Shown one piece after another: positions 43,979-53,571 of a DNA stretch of 64,000 bases. Position numbers and translations under genes: made by a program. Numbering within the stretch: the stretch's first letter is position 1; every line of letters begins with the position of its first letter. Location of the stretch: the NCBI RefSeq assembly GCF_008801815.1, contig NZ_VZOX01000007.1; one strand, given 5' to 3'. This stretch comes from Edwardsiella anguillarum. GTDB taxonomy: Bacteria; Pseudomonadota; Gammaproteobacteria; Enterobacterales; Enterobacteriaceae. Below the pieces are notes generated by a model that saw nothing but the letters and a program-made list of their open reading frames with translations, was not told the origin of the DNA and did no database searches.

Positions 43979-44695
43979 TTATATCAGTGCGAGCAGCGAA
44001 TCCAACCGCGAAATCTCGACGTGGGGTAGCAGGCGCCCATCGGCGGCGCACAGCAGCGAGCGACCGCGATCGTTCACCCAGCAGGCCTGCATACCGCTGC
44101 GCACGGCGCCGGCGACGTCGGTCGTCAGATCGTCGCCCACGTGCAGGATCTGCCCGGGCGTCAGGCCCAAACGCTGGGCGGCGGCCAGATACATGTCACT
44201 GTAGGGCTTGGCGCGCCCGTCCGGCCCGGCGCGCAGCACAAAGCGAAAGTACGCGCCCAGACCGCAGCGCGCCGGGTCGGCGTTGCCGTTGGTGATCGCC
44301 GCCAGCGGCAGGCGCGCCGCCAGCGCCTTCAGCGTCTGGTGCGTCCCCGAAGAGATCGCGATACGACTGCGCCATTGCGCAAAGTGGGCCATCGCCTCAT
44401 CGGCGCCGTCGTGGCAGTACGCCGGACTCAGCCCGGCGCGCCACAGCGCCTCGTACACCGTACGCCAGCGCCACTGGGTCACGTCGTGGTAGATTTCCGG
44501 ATCGCTGGCACGCAGTTCGGCGCGCAGGCGCTGCCAGTCAGCGCTCTGGAAATCCTGCAGGGCGGGAAAGCGGCGGCGTAAAAAATCCAGCGCGGCCTGC
44601 TCGCTGCGCACAATCACCGGATGGTTATCGTACAGCGTATCATCCAAGTCAAAGGTCAGCGCGGCAGGACGCTGTAACGGGCGGTAAAAGTGCAT
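43979..44695 (-). CDS. yigB: HAD phosphatase YigB (riboflavin pathway)
   Basis: 238 residues, HAD-like hydrolase. Motif I DLDDTLYDN near residue 16, motif II AITNGNA, motif III lysine in GRAKPYSD, motif IV HVGDDLTTD. E. coli YigB dephosphorylates 5-amino-6-(5-phosphoribitylamino)uracil in riboflavin synthesis and also FMN. The start overlaps the xerC stop as TGATG (44693-44697). Confidence 0.93.
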   Translation of the reverse strand: MHFYRPLQRPAALTFDLDDTLYDNHPVIVRSEQAALDFLRRRFPALQDFQSADWQRLRAELRASDPEIYHDVTQWRWRTVYEALWRAGLSPAYCHDGADEAMAHFAQWRSRIAISSGTHQTLKALAARLPLAAITNGNADPARCGLGAYFRFVLRAGPDGRAKPYSDMYLAAAQRLGLTPGQILHVGDDLTTDVAGAVRSGMQACWVNDRGRSLLCAADGRLLPHVEISRLDSLLALI

Positions 44696-45606
44696 CAGGT
44701 TTTCCCTCTTTTGGCGCGCGGATGCGCGGCATCGTACACGGTAGCCAAATGCTGAAAATCGAGATGGGTATAGATTTGCGTCGTCGAGAGGTTGGCGTGC
44801 CCTAACAGCTCCTGTACCGCGCGCAGATCGCCGCTGGACTCCAGCATATGGGTAGCAAAGGAGTGACGCAGCTTATGGGGATGAATATGGCTGGTCACAC
44901 CCTGCCTCACCCCCCACTCCGCAAAACGCTTCTGCACGCTGCGCGGTGAAATACGCCCCCCGAGGCGCGAGACAAACAGCGCATCATCCTGCGGCTGCAG
45001 CGACAAACGCAGCGACAGCCACTTCTGCAGCCAGCGCACCGCCTCTCGCCCCACCGGCAGCCGGCGCTCTTTGCTGCCCTTTCCCAGCACCCAGACCTCG
45101 CCCGTCGTCAGATCGACGTGGCGACAGTCCAGGCCGACCAGCTCCGACAGACGCAGACCGCCGCCGTACATCACCTCCAGCATCGCGCGATCGCGTACAG
45201 CCAGCATATCGCCCTCATCGATATCCAGCAGTCGATTAACGTCGTCCACATCCAGGTTCTTGGGCAGATGGCGCCCCTGGCGCGGCGCAGAGACGCCTTT
45301 GGCCGGATTGGCCGTCAGCGCGCCGCGGCTGACCTGCCAGTCCAAAAAACTGCGCAGCGCCGACAGGCGCAGCGCCAGACTGGCCGGCTCAAGTCCCTGA
45401 CGACGGCTGCGCGCCACCAGCGAACGCACCCGCGTCGTATCCAGCGCCGCCCAGTCGCAGAGACCGCCTTCGAGCAACAGCGCCGCGCTCGCCGCCAGCT
45501 GGCGGCGATAGGTTTCAACCGTACGCGGGCTGAGCTGACGCTCAACGCGCATCATCTGCAGAAACGCGGCGACGGGCGTACTCAGCGCCTCGGGCAGGGG
45601 CGTCAT
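44695..45606 (-). CDS. xerC: Tyrosine recombinase XerC
   Basis: 303 residues. With XerD resolves chromosome dimers at dif. N-terminal SAM-like domain (about 1-95) and catalytic domain with R152 (GLRLSE), K176, H244 and R247 (HPHKLRHSF), H270, and nucleophile Y279 (TTQIYTH). Start overlaps the yigA stop (ATGA at 45603-45606). Confidence 0.96.
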   Translation of the reverse strand: MTPLPEALSTPVAAFLQMMRVERQLSPRTVETYRRQLAASAALLLEGGLCDWAALDTTRVRSLVARSRRQGLEPASLALRLSALRSFLDWQVSRGALTANPAKGVSAPRQGRHLPKNLDVDDVNRLLDIDEGDMLAVRDRAMLEVMYGGGLRLSELVGLDCRHVDLTTGEVWVLGKGSKERRLPVGREAVRWLQKWLSLRLSLQPQDDALFVSRLGGRISPRSVQKRFAEWGVRQGVTSHIHPHKLRHSFATHMLESSGDLRAVQELLGHANLSTTQIYTHLDFQHLATVYDAAHPRAKRGKT

Positions 45607-46307
45607 TGCCGCTCGATCCAGCGGGTCAGCATCGGCGGGATCAGCCGCGCCAGCTGCTCCAGCAGCGCCGTTCCCATGCCCTGCTGATAGTGCTGTGCAT
45701 CGGCGCTGGTGAACACCAGCAGCCCCAGATCGGCGAAATCCCCCATCAGCGAGAGGGCAACCGACCCCACGTGGCGCGCCTGCGGCAGCAGCAGCAGCAG
45801 CTCCTGGCCGTTCAGGCTCCCCAAATAGTGGCTGGCATCGCCCAGGCGCTGAATGCGCAGCAGCTCTACGTCTGACCGGGCGATCGCCAGGTGGGAAAAG
45901 CGCGACGGCGCGCCAAGGCGCCAGCGATCGGCGAACAGACGGATATAGGCACCGGACAGCCCCAGCGAACGGGCCCAGCGCTGTAGGCGCTGCAAAAAGT
46001 CGTCCATATCTTGCGCCGATGCCAGATGGCCCTGCAGCGCCAGCAGGCTGCCGAACAGCCGCTCGTTATCTCGCGCCAGCGTGATGAGCTGTTCAATCTC
46101 CTGATCCAGCACGGCTATCTGCCGGCGCTGGCGGCCCAGCTGCCACTCCAGCAGAGAGACGGCTCCCCGCACCGGGTGCGGGATCATCATCTGCTCCACC
46201 TGGCGGGCATTACGAATAAAAAAATCAGGGTGCTGCTGCAAATAGGCCACAACCTGCTCATCCGCCAGCGACGGCTGAAGGAGGTCGCGGCTATCCCTCT
46301 CGCTCAT
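45603..46307 (-). CDS. yigA: DUF484 family protein YigA
   Basis: 234 residues, GAF-like DUF484 family. N-terminal part QVVAYLQQHPDFFIRNARQVEQM is characteristic, followed by a helical stretch and a GAF-like C-terminal half. Function unknown. It is always found between dapF and xerC in enterobacteria, as here. Confidence 0.92.
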   Translation of the reverse strand: MSERDSRDLLQPSLADEQVVAYLQQHPDFFIRNARQVEQMMIPHPVRGAVSLLEWQLGRQRRQIAVLDQEIEQLITLARDNERLFGSLLALQGHLASAQDMDDFLQRLQRWARSLGLSGAYIRLFADRWRLGAPSRFSHLAIARSDVELLRIQRLGDASHYLGSLNGQELLLLLPQARHVGSVALSLMGDFADLGLLVFTSADAQHYQQGMGTALLEQLARLIPPMLTRWIERQ

Positions 46308-46320
46308 AGCTACCTACCGT

Positions 46321-47145
46321 TTACAAATGGATGAATCCATCATAGACGTGGGCGGCAGGTCCGGTCATCAACAGCGGCATCCCCGGCCCCGGCCAACGGA
46401 TGTGCAGGGTACCGCCGGGCAGATCAACCTGCACCTGCTCATCCAGCAGTCCCTGCTGGATCCCCACGGCTACCGCCGCACAGGCGCCGCTGCCGCAGGC
46501 CTGCGTCTCGCCGGCGCCGCGCTCATATACCCGTAGCCGGATATGGCCGCGCTCGACCACCTGCATAAAGCCAACGTTTACCCGCTCAGGAAAGCGCTCA
46601 TGGCTTTCCAGCACCGGCCCCAGCAGCTCAACCTGAGCCTGGCTGACGTCCTCAACCTGCAGGACACAGTGAGGGTTTCCCATCGAGACCGCGCCGCACA
46701 GCACGGTCTGCTGCGCCACGCGTAAAATATAGGTTTTCTCCGCCTTGGCGGCTTTGAACGGGATACGCCCCGGCTCAAACTGCGGCTCTCCCATATTGAC
46801 CGTCACCCGATCGTCCTCGCCGACGTGCAGCGTCATGCGGCCATTCTGGGTGCTGACGCGGATATCGCGCCGGTTGGTCAGCCCCTTGATCCGAACAAAA
46901 CGGGCAAAGCAGCGCGCCCCATTGCCGCACTGCGCGACCTCGCTGCCGTCGGCGTTAAAGATGCGATAGTGAAAGTCCAGATCGGGATCGTAGGGCGGTT
47001 CAACCACCAACAGCTGATCGAATCCGACTCCGGTATGCCTGTCGGCCAGGCGGCGGATCAACTCCGGTGAAAAGTAAACGTTTTGGGTGACGGCATCCAC
47101 CACCATAAAATCATTACCCAACCCGTGCATCTTGGCAAACTGCAT
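46321..47145 (-). CDS. dapF: Diaminopimelate epimerase DapF
   Basis: 274 residues. Converts LL- to meso-diaminopimelate for lysine and peptidoglycan. The two active-site cysteines are C73 (AQCGNGARC) and C217 (TQACGSGAC). The start at 47145 (MQFAKMHGLGNDF) matches the family; the upstream open frame overlaps the lptM-dapF gap. Follows lptM. Confidence 0.96.
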   Translation of the reverse strand: MQFAKMHGLGNDFMVVDAVTQNVYFSPELIRRLADRHTGVGFDQLLVVEPPYDPDLDFHYRIFNADGSEVAQCGNGARCFARFVRIKGLTNRRDIRVSTQNGRMTLHVGEDDRVTVNMGEPQFEPGRIPFKAAKAEKTYILRVAQQTVLCGAVSMGNPHCVLQVEDVSQAQVELLGPVLESHERFPERVNVGFMQVVERGHIRLRVYERGAGETQACGSGACAAVAVGIQQGLLDEQVQVDLPGGTLHIRWPGPGMPLLMTGPAAHVYDGFIHL

Positions 47146-47202
47146 GTCCCTACCCCTTGATGAATACCTGCAAACGTCTACCCTTGGCACACGGTGCGCA
47201 AC

Positions 47203-47430
47203 TCAGTGGGCTTTCCCGACCTCGGCGGCGGGTGCCGTATTCGGCGTCTGCGTATTCGGCGTCTGGGCGGCCGGCTCATGGGACGGCGCCTGCACGCTAT
47301 AGGCGTCCGGCGCCTTTTGCGCCGCCGGTGCCTGCTGCGCAGGGGGGAAGTACAGCGGCCCTTTCAGCCCGCATCCGCCCAGCGTCGCGGCACACAGCAC
47401 CAACAGCGCACTACGGAATTGTCTGTTCAT
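47203..47430 (-). CDS. lptM: LPS-assembly lipoprotein LptM (YifL)
   Basis: 75 residues. Signal peptide with lipobox LGGC, then the family motif GLKGPLYFPP, then a Pro/Ala/Thr-rich tail with the repeat TPNTQTPNT. In E. coli LptM helps LptD mature at the LPS translocon in the outer membrane. The start at 47430 fits the lipoprotein signal; a start ten codons earlier is in frame. First gene of the lptM-dapF-yigA-xerC-yigB run. Confidence 0.93.
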   Translation of the reverse strand: MNRQFRSALLVLCAATLGGCGLKGPLYFPPAQQAPAAQKAPDAYSVQAPSHEPAAQTPNTQTPNTAPAAEVGKAH

Positions 47431-47444
47431 TGTATTAATGCCTG

Positions 47445-47472
47445 TGATTCCTCGGTTCAAGCTTTCTATAAT
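47445..47472 (+). promoter_or_regulatory. Promoter for cyaY
   Basis: A perfect TATAAT lies at 47467-47472, about 36 bp before the cyaY start. The -35 region at about 47445-47450 (TGATTC) is weak, so assignment rests mainly on the -10 box and its position. Confidence 0.5.
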
Positions 47473-47507
47473 CGCAGTTGGATACTGAAAAGCAATAGGA
47501 AATGATT

Positions 47508-47831
47508 ATGAATGACAGCGAGTTTCATCTGTTGGCCGACGGGCTGATGCAGGCACTGGAAGAGGCGCTGGACGCCTGCCAGAGCGATGCGGATATTGAC
47601 TGTGAGACCAACGGCGGCGTCATGACGCTGAGCTTTGAGAACGGCAGTAAAATCGTGATTAATCGCCAAGAGCCTCTGCACCAGATCTGGCTGGCGACGC
47701 GCGCCGGGGGCTACCACTTTGACTACCGTGACGGACAATGGCGCTGCTCACGCAGCGGCGCGCCCCTTCATCAGGTACTGAATGAGGCATGCAGCGCCCA
47801 GGCCGGTGTGCCGGTGGCGCTGGATCTCTAG
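47508..47831 (+). CDS. cyaY: Bacterial frataxin CyaY
   Basis: 107 residues. Iron-binding modulator of Fe-S cluster assembly. The acidic N-terminal helix (EALEEALDACQSDADID) and the conserved core GSKIVINRQEPLHQIWLATRAGGYHF are present. The ATG at 47508 has AGGA at seven bases; an ATG two codons earlier is in frame. Divergent from lptM and convergent with cyaA. Confidence 0.95.
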   Translation: MNDSEFHLLADGLMQALEEALDACQSDADIDCETNGGVMTLSFENGSKIVINRQEPLHQIWLATRAGGYHFDYRDGQWRCSRSGAPLHQVLNEACSAQAGVPVALDL

Positions 47832-47838
47832 ACGGGAT

Positions 47839-50394
47839 TCAATACACCTTGAACTGCTGGCGCGGCGCGGCGGCGCCGTCGCCTTCCGTCTCTGCGCCAG
47901 GCGGCGTCATCGCCTTGCTGCGGAATGGGATCACCTGCGCCCGCCCCGCCACCGTGACGATCTGATAAAACTGCGGCAGGTTGAAGTTGATAAAGCTGGA
48001 GCCATAGGTAAAGCGATCGTGTGATGACGAATAGAAGCGGCTGACATCGCGTACCAGCTCCTCTTTACTGCCCTCGCAGTGGTGATACACCTCGACGCGG
48101 TTGGACTCATCCAGAATGTATATATTAAAGCCGTCGCGCTCGCCGTCCTCAAAAAAGAACTGAATGATCCCTTCACTGGCATAGCCATCGACCACCGCCG
48201 GCAGGTGTGCCTGATCGGTCTCCACCTGCATCGACAGACCGTGCAGCTTATTGTTGGAGATGGCGCCATAAAATTCGACCGCATTTTCCAGCTTTTGCAC
48301 CGATACGCTCAGCCGTTCGAAGAAGAGCCCCCAGGTCTGGCCGGCCACTCGCACCGCCTTGAAGCGCCCCGGCTCCTGGCGGCTGCTGGAAAGGCGCAGA
48401 TCGATACACTCCGAAACCAGCTGCTGTAGCCGGGTGCGGATCAGCCCGCGCAGATGGCGGCTATAGCAGAACACCTCTACGGCCTCCGGCGGCGCGGCAT
48501 CCTGGTGCATCTTGCCCAGGATGGTCTTCAACGCCTCCAGCACCGCCTGCTCGCCGCTAAAGTGCAGGGTTCGCACCTCATTCCACGAGTTGCGGTACAG
48601 CAGATCGACGCTGCCGACCAGACACTGCTGCTGTTCGCCGAAGCTAAAGACATCCAGCTGACGGAAATCAAAGTGCACCACCTGATTGCTGAAGGTGGCG
48701 GTAGGATCGTGCTCCAGATTGACAATGATCGCCAAATGGCGGATCTCGCACGGGCTATACAGCGCCTTGGGCGTCGGCGCAGAGAGGCGCAGCGGGAAGT
48801 GGTTGGAGACATCGCGCACCAGCTCCCGCAGCTTGTTCAGATCGCACTGGCTGCTGTTCGCCTTGATATGCAGACGGGTCTCTTCCGTCAGCAAACCGTT
48901 AAAATAGGCCCAGGCCACCAGCTTATTCAGGTAGCGGTTATACTCCAGCGGCTGATGGCTGACGATGCTGTCGATGGTCGGCGCCTGGTTGTACAGGTAC
49001 CAGCCGCTGCGATTGGCGCGCCCAATCGGCACATAGATAAAGGTCAGATCGCGCTCGGACAGATCCGGCGAGATCTGCGGATTCACCAGCGTCACCTTGC
49101 CCGGCAACGCCTCAAAGGCGGCGTACAGCTTACGGGTCAGCACCCCTATATCCTGCGGGCTGGCGCTGACGCTCAGGTTATTGCGACGCGCGAAGCGGAT
49201 CAGGTTGCGATAGCTTTGCATCATCGCATCCAGCAGTTCATTATGCGCCTCGCGCACCTGGCCGATCTTCCAGTTGGCGCGGTTGTCGAGCGAACGGATC
49301 AGCGCCTCATCCCAGCCCCAGTGAGCCACCAGCTGACTGAGGATCTCCCGACGCCAGCCGACGCAGGCGCGAGCGCGCGACATCTTTTCGCACACCTTGA
49401 GATAAAAACAGCGACGCGCCAGGTCGAGGCGGGCATGATCGCCGATCTGCTCCAGATAATGGGTAACCCGATCCAGCATCATGCAATAGGAATCGAGGCC
49501 GAAAGAGACGATCTCCCCTTTATGCAGACGCTGCTTAATGTCCATCGCCAGCAGCTCGGTATTGGGATACTCCCAGGAGTAGGCCTCCAGCAGCAGGGTT
49601 TTCAGCACCGCCTTGTAGGGGGAGTCGATACTTTTATACAGCTGCCACAGGCTGGCGCCAAAGTACTCCTCCGCCGACAGCGAGCTCAGCCCGCCGAGAT
49701 CGAGCCACTCGTTGGGCGTCAGCGCCCCCTGCGCGTAGAGTGACAGCACATACTCATCGTAGTGCTCCTCCTCTTCACAGGGCACCATGCTCCACAGAAT
49801 ACGCTTGCCGGCCAGACGAACGGCGGTGCGGTAAAACTCATCCAGCAGCAGAATATGCTGGGTTGAGCCGCAGTCCTCCCCCCCCAGGCTACCGCTTTCG
49901 TTGTGGCGAAACCGGTTCTCATCGATCAGGAAAAAGCTGACCTCAACCCCAAGCGACGCCGCCCACTCCTCCAGCAGCGTACACTTCTGCTGCAGCTGAC
50001 TACGCTCGCAGGCGTCAAGCCAGGAGTGGTGACAGACCCAGATATCCAAGTCAGAGCTACAGCTCTGGCCGATGGAGGAGGTGCTGCCCATGGTGTACAG
50101 TCCGGTAATCGGCATCTGATCCGACCCCGTCACCGGTGGAATACTACCCGGCGCACGCTGCTCCAGATGCAGCAAATAGTTCTGCTGTGGCTCATCCGGC
50201 GTAAAGAAGCAGATCCCGTGAGGAACGTTACCCTCCAGGTAGCCCGGCATCAGCGGATGGTGAAAATGCAATAAGGTAGGCAGCAGCGTATATACCTGCT
50301 GAAACGCGGGGCCCATCGCCGACAGCGCCCGATCAACCCGCAGTTGGTTAATCGCGTCCAGTCGTTGCTTCAGTGTCTCGATATAGAGGTACAA
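47839..50394 (-). CDS. cyaA: Class I adenylate cyclase CyaA
   Basis: 851 residues. Makes cAMP from ATP. N-terminal catalytic half has the nucleotidyltransferase signature GSTSSIGQSCSSDLDIWV; the C-terminal half senses the phosphotransferase state. The start is a TTG at 50394 (LYLYIETLKQRLD), as in E. coli, where the weak codon limits expression. The open frame continues upstream across the CRP site and is rejected. Confidence 0.96.
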   Translation of the reverse strand: MYLYIETLKQRLDAINQLRVDRALSAMGPAFQQVYTLLPTLLHFHHPLMPGYLEGNVPHGICFFTPDEPQQNYLLHLEQRAPGSIPPVTGSDQMPITGLYTMGSTSSIGQSCSSDLDIWVCHHSWLDACERSQLQQKCTLLEEWAASLGVEVSFFLIDENRFRHNESGSLGGEDCGSTQHILLLDEFYRTAVRLAGKRILWSMVPCEEEEHYDEYVLSLYAQGALTPNEWLDLGGLSSLSAEEYFGASLWQLYKSIDSPYKAVLKTLLLEAYSWEYPNTELLAMDIKQRLHKGEIVSFGLDSYCMMLDRVTHYLEQIGDHARLDLARRCFYLKVCEKMSRARACVGWRREILSQLVAHWGWDEALIRSLDNRANWKIGQVREAHNELLDAMMQSYRNLIRFARRNNLSVSASPQDIGVLTRKLYAAFEALPGKVTLVNPQISPDLSERDLTFIYVPIGRANRSGWYLYNQAPTIDSIVSHQPLEYNRYLNKLVAWAYFNGLLTEETRLHIKANSSQCDLNKLRELVRDVSNHFPLRLSAPTPKALYSPCEIRHLAIIVNLEHDPTATFSNQVVHFDFRQLDVFSFGEQQQCLVGSVDLLYRNSWNEVRTLHFSGEQAVLEALKTILGKMHQDAAPPEAVEVFCYSRHLRGLIRTRLQQLVSECIDLRLSSSRQEPGRFKAVRVAGQTWGLFFERLSVSVQKLENAVEFYGAISNNKLHGLSMQVETDQAHLPAVVDGYASEGIIQFFFEDGERDGFNIYILDESNRVEVYHHCEGSKEELVRDVSRFYSSSHDRFTYGSSFINFNLPQFYQIVTVAGRAQVIPFRSKAMTPPGAETEGDGAAAPRQQFKVY

Positions 50395-50490
50395 GACGTT
50401 TCGCCTGATTTTCTGGTGTACGAAGGGAGACTTGTTTCCACGCCCCAACGGTGGTTTTATTAATAGTAATGATAGATGGGAAATTGCTGG

Positions 50491-50512
50491 AAACGTGATC
50501 AATTTAACACCT
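50491..50512 (-). promoter_or_regulatory. CRP site at the cyaA promoter
   Basis: On the minus strand TGTTAAATTGATCACG fits the CRP consensus, embedded in the same sequence found at the E. coli cyaA P2 promoter. CRP-cAMP would repress cyaA, giving feedback on cAMP synthesis. It sits in the 301-bp divergent region between cyaA and hemC. Confidence 0.85.
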
Positions 50513-50612
50513 TGCCGATTGACCGTAAAGATACAAAAACCACACACTTACTATTGCGCTCCTCTTATCATTGATCTTTCCGGCTTTTCCAACGCATTTT
50601 CCCGCCCCCTTC

Positions 50613-50618
50613 TATACT
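50613..50618 (+). promoter_or_regulatory. Candidate -10 box for hemC
   Basis: TATACT, about 80 bp before the hemC start. No convincing -35 box at the right distance was found, so this is tentative. The rest of the intergenic region holds only the cyaA control site. Confidence 0.35.
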
Positions 50619-50695
50619 CACCTTCCGTGCGCGTACGCTGCATGCCCATGCAACAACATGGTAGGATGACGCCTAGGCAAATAAGGGATATTCAC

Positions 50696-51649
50696 ATGCA
50701 ATCAATGACAACGGCAACGCAGCCCACGCTGCGTATCGCAACGCGCCAGAGCCCGCTGGCACTGTGGCAGGCACACTACGTCCGGGATCAGCTGCTGGCC
50801 CACTGGCCGCAGCTGACGATAGCGCTGGTGCCTATGGTCACCCGGGGCGACGTTTTGCTGGATACCCCGCTGGCCAAAGTCGGCGGCAAGGGGCTGTTCG
50901 TGAAAGAGCTGGAGCTGGCGCTGCTGGAGGGACGGGCCGATATCGCCGTGCACTCCATGAAAGATGTGCCGGTCGCCTTCCCCGACGGCCTGGGGCTGGC
51001 GACCATCTGCCAGCGCGAAGATCCGCGCGATGCCTTTGTCTCACCGCGCTTTGCCTCGCTAGATCAGCTGCCGCCCGGCAGCGTCGTCGGCACCTCCAGC
51101 CTGCGCCGCCAGTGTCAGCTGCGCGCGGCGCGTCCGGATTTGCAGATCCGCGATCTGCGCGGCAACGTCGGCACCCGCCTGGCTAAACTGGATGCCGGTG
51201 ACTATGACGCCATTATCCTGGCCGCCGCCGGTCTGAAGCGTCTGCAGCTGGAAAATCGCATCCGTACGCCGCTGACGCCGGAGCAGTCGCTGCCCGCCGT
51301 CGGTCAGGGCGCCGTCGGTATCGAGTGCCGGTTGGCGGACAGCGCCACCCGCCGCCTGCTGGCACCGCTCAACCATGCCGATACCGCGCTGCGCGTCTGC
51401 GCCGAGCGGGCGATGAACACGCGTCTAGAAGGCGGCTGCCAGGTGCCTATTGGCAGCTATGCCGAAATCGACGGCGACCAGCTGTGGCTACGCGCGCTGG
51501 TCGGTGCGCCTGACGGCTCGCTGATGATTCGCGGCGAACGGCGCGGCCCGCTGGCGCAGGCGGAGGCGATGGGCACCGCGCTAGCCGATGAGCTGCTGGC
51601 GCGCGGCGCGCGTGCCATCCTCGATGCCGTCTACAGCCAGAAAGCGTAA
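50696..51649 (+). CDS. hemC: Hydroxymethylbilane synthase HemC
   Basis: 317 residues. Polymerises four porphobilinogens to hydroxymethylbilane. Conserved LRIATRQSPLALWQAHYV, HSMKDVP, GTSSLRRQ, and EGGCQVPIGSY, where C248 anchors the dipyrromethane cofactor. The ATG at 50696 has AAGGGA at about eight bases; the ATG three codons later is an alternative. First gene of hemCDXY. Confidence 0.95.
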   Translation: MQSMTTATQPTLRIATRQSPLALWQAHYVRDQLLAHWPQLTIALVPMVTRGDVLLDTPLAKVGGKGLFVKELELALLEGRADIAVHSMKDVPVAFPDGLGLATICQREDPRDAFVSPRFASLDQLPPGSVVGTSSLRRQCQLRAARPDLQIRDLRGNVGTRLAKLDAGDYDAIILAAAGLKRLQLENRIRTPLTPEQSLPAVGQGAVGIECRLADSATRRLLAPLNHADTALRVCAERAMNTRLEGGCQVPIGSYAEIDGDQLWLRALVGAPDGSLMIRGERRGPLAQAEAMGTALADELLARGARAILDAVYSQKA

Positions 51650-51655
51650 GCGGCC

Positions 51656-52402
51656 ATGGGTATTCTGGTGACTCGCCCTTCTCCCGCCGGTGAACAGCTG
51701 GTCGATCGCCTGCGGGCGCTGGGGATGGCGGCGTGTCATACGCCGCTGATCGGCATTGCCCCCGGCCGCCAGCTGGCGCAGCTGCCGGAGGCCACGGCAG
51801 CGCTGCAGCGGGGCGATCTGCTGCTGGCCGTCTCCCGCCACGCCGTTCTCCACGCCACAGAGGCGCTGCGGCAGGCCGGTCGGGAGTGGCCCACGGCTCC
51901 GCGCTACGCCGCTATCGGCCACAGCACTGCACAGTCGCTACGGGCCGCCTGTCACCAGCCGGTGATCTTTCCGCCGGCGCCGGAAACCTCGGAGGCGCTT
52001 CTGGCGCTGCCCGCCATACAGCAGCTGCGGGCCCAGCGGGCGCTGATCCTGCGCGGCAACGGCGGACGCGACCTGATCGCCGATGCCCTGCGCGCGCGCG
52101 GCGTATCGGTCACCCTATGCGAATGCTATCGCCGGGTCGCCATCGCCCACCCCGCTGACGAGCTCTACGCACGCTGGCGGCAACAGAAAGTCTCGACACT
52201 GGTAGTGACCAGTGGTGAAATGCTGCAACAGCTCTATGATTTAGTTCCTGAATACGATCGGCGACGTTGGCTCCTCGGCTGCCGGCTGATCGTCGTCAGC
52301 GAACGTCTGGCACAGCGCGCCCGGGATCTGGGATGGCAGGAGATCCGGGTAGCGGACAGCGCCAACAATGATGCGCTATTGCGTACGCTACAGATCAACT
52401 GA
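51656..52402 (+). CDS. hemD: Uroporphyrinogen-III synthase HemD
   Basis: 248 residues. Closes and inverts ring D of hydroxymethylbilane to uroporphyrinogen III. Two alternating alpha/beta domains; N-terminus ILVTRPSPAGEQLVDRLRALG, and ILRGNGGRDLIADALRARGVSV in the middle. Poorly conserved family, but the position six bases after hemC is decisive. Confidence 0.94.
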   Translation: MGILVTRPSPAGEQLVDRLRALGMAACHTPLIGIAPGRQLAQLPEATAALQRGDLLLAVSRHAVLHATEALRQAGREWPTAPRYAAIGHSTAQSLRAACHQPVIFPPAPETSEALLALPAIQQLRAQRALILRGNGGRDLIADALRARGVSVTLCECYRRVAIAHPADELYARWRQQKVSTLVVTSGEMLQQLYDLVPEYDRRRWLLGCRLIVVSERLAQRARDLGWQEIRVADSANNDALLRTLQIN

Positions 52403-52420
52403 CCATGGGATAATGCCACG

Positions 52421-53569
52421 ATGACGGAACCCACTACCCCGCCAGACAAGGCGGCCGCCGCCGAAGCGGCTACCGAGCAGACGCAGCCGCTGGAGCGCGC
52501 TCACAAACAGGATAAGCAGATCGTGAAAAAATCCGCCGCCGGTGGCCCGGCGCTGGGCGCCATTGCCATCGTACTGGTTATCGCCCTCGGTGCCGGTCTT
52601 TATTACCACGGGCATCAACAGGCACAGATGCAGCAGGCCACCGAACAAAACCTGCAGGAACAGCTCAGCGCGCTGCATACCGCGCAGGCGCAGGAAAAGC
52701 TGCGGATGGAGGCGTTGCTGAATAAACAGGCGAAGGCGCTGGATGTCGCCGCCCAGCTGCAGGCCAGCCAGTCACAGCAGCTCAAGGAGCTGGAGCAAAA
52801 GGTCGCGGCGATCTCCGGCAATGACGCCAACACCTGGAAGCTGGCGCAGGCCGATTTTATGGTGAAGCTGGCTGAACGCAAGCTGTGGAGCAATCAGGAC
52901 GTCACCACCGCCCTCGCCCTGCTGAAGAGCGCCGATGCCACCCTGGCCGGCCTGGATGACCCCAGCCTGCTGGGCGTACGCCGCGCGCTGACTGAGGACA
53001 TCGCCACCCTCTCCGCGCTCAACCAGATCGACTTTGACGGCATCATCCTCCAGCTGAATCAGCTGGCCAATCAGGTTGACGATCTACGGCTGGCGGATAA
53101 TGACGGCGACGAAGCGCCGATGGATCAGGACGACGGTGAGCTGAGCGCCTCGCTGAGTCAGTGGCGACAAAACCTGGCCAAAAGCTGGCACAGCTTCATC
53201 TCTGAATTTATCACCATCCGGCGCCGCGATAGCAGCGCCGAGCCCCTGCTGGCGCCCAGCCAGGACGTATACCTGCGTGAGAATATCCGCTCTCGCCTGC
53301 TGATCGCCGCTCAGGCGGTGCCGCGCCACCAGAATCAAATCTACCAGCAGTCGCTGGAAAGCGTCTCAGCCTGGGTCCGCGCCTATTTTGACGTCAACGA
53401 TCCGAGCACCAAGGCGTTTTTAAACCAGATTGACGCCCTTAGCCAGCAGTCCGTCAGCATGATATTGCCCGATGCGCTAAAGAGTCAGCCGCTGCTGGAT
53501 AAACTGCTGCACGCCCGGAGCAACGTGCTGACCGCCGCGCCGGCTGCACCCGCGACGCAGGGGGAATGA
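52421..53569 (+). CDS. hemX: HemX, membrane protein of the hem operon
   Basis: 382 residues. Ala/Lys-rich cytoplasmic N-terminus, one membrane helix at about 45-65 (LGAIAIVLVIALGAGLYYHG), then a Gln-rich periplasmic coiled coil (about 68-140) and a helical domain. Sometimes annotated as uroporphyrinogen methyltransferase, but there is no methyltransferase motif here; its role is uncertain. 18 bp after hemD. Confidence 0.9.
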   Translation: MTEPTTPPDKAAAAEAATEQTQPLERAHKQDKQIVKKSAAGGPALGAIAIVLVIALGAGLYYHGHQQAQMQQATEQNLQEQLSALHTAQAQEKLRMEALLNKQAKALDVAAQLQASQSQQLKELEQKVAAISGNDANTWKLAQADFMVKLAERKLWSNQDVTTALALLKSADATLAGLDDPSLLGVRRALTEDIATLSALNQIDFDGIILQLNQLANQVDDLRLADNDGDEAPMDQDDGELSASLSQWRQNLAKSWHSFISEFITIRRRDSSAEPLLAPSQDVYLRENIRSRLLIAAQAVPRHQNQIYQQSLESVSAWVRAYFDVNDPSTKAFLNQIDALSQQSVSMILPDALKSQPLLDKLLHARSNVLTAAPAAPATQGE

Positions 53570-53571
53570 CC

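Noticed and set aside
47161..47300. Repeat TPNTQTPNT in LptM, considered as a tandem repeat locus
   Set aside because: Only a two-unit repetition in a low-complexity tail; not enough for a variable repeat.
48454..49743. 429-codon open frame on the plus strand opposite cyaA
   Set aside because: Antisense to conserved cyaA coding sequence; low-complexity composition and no family similarity.
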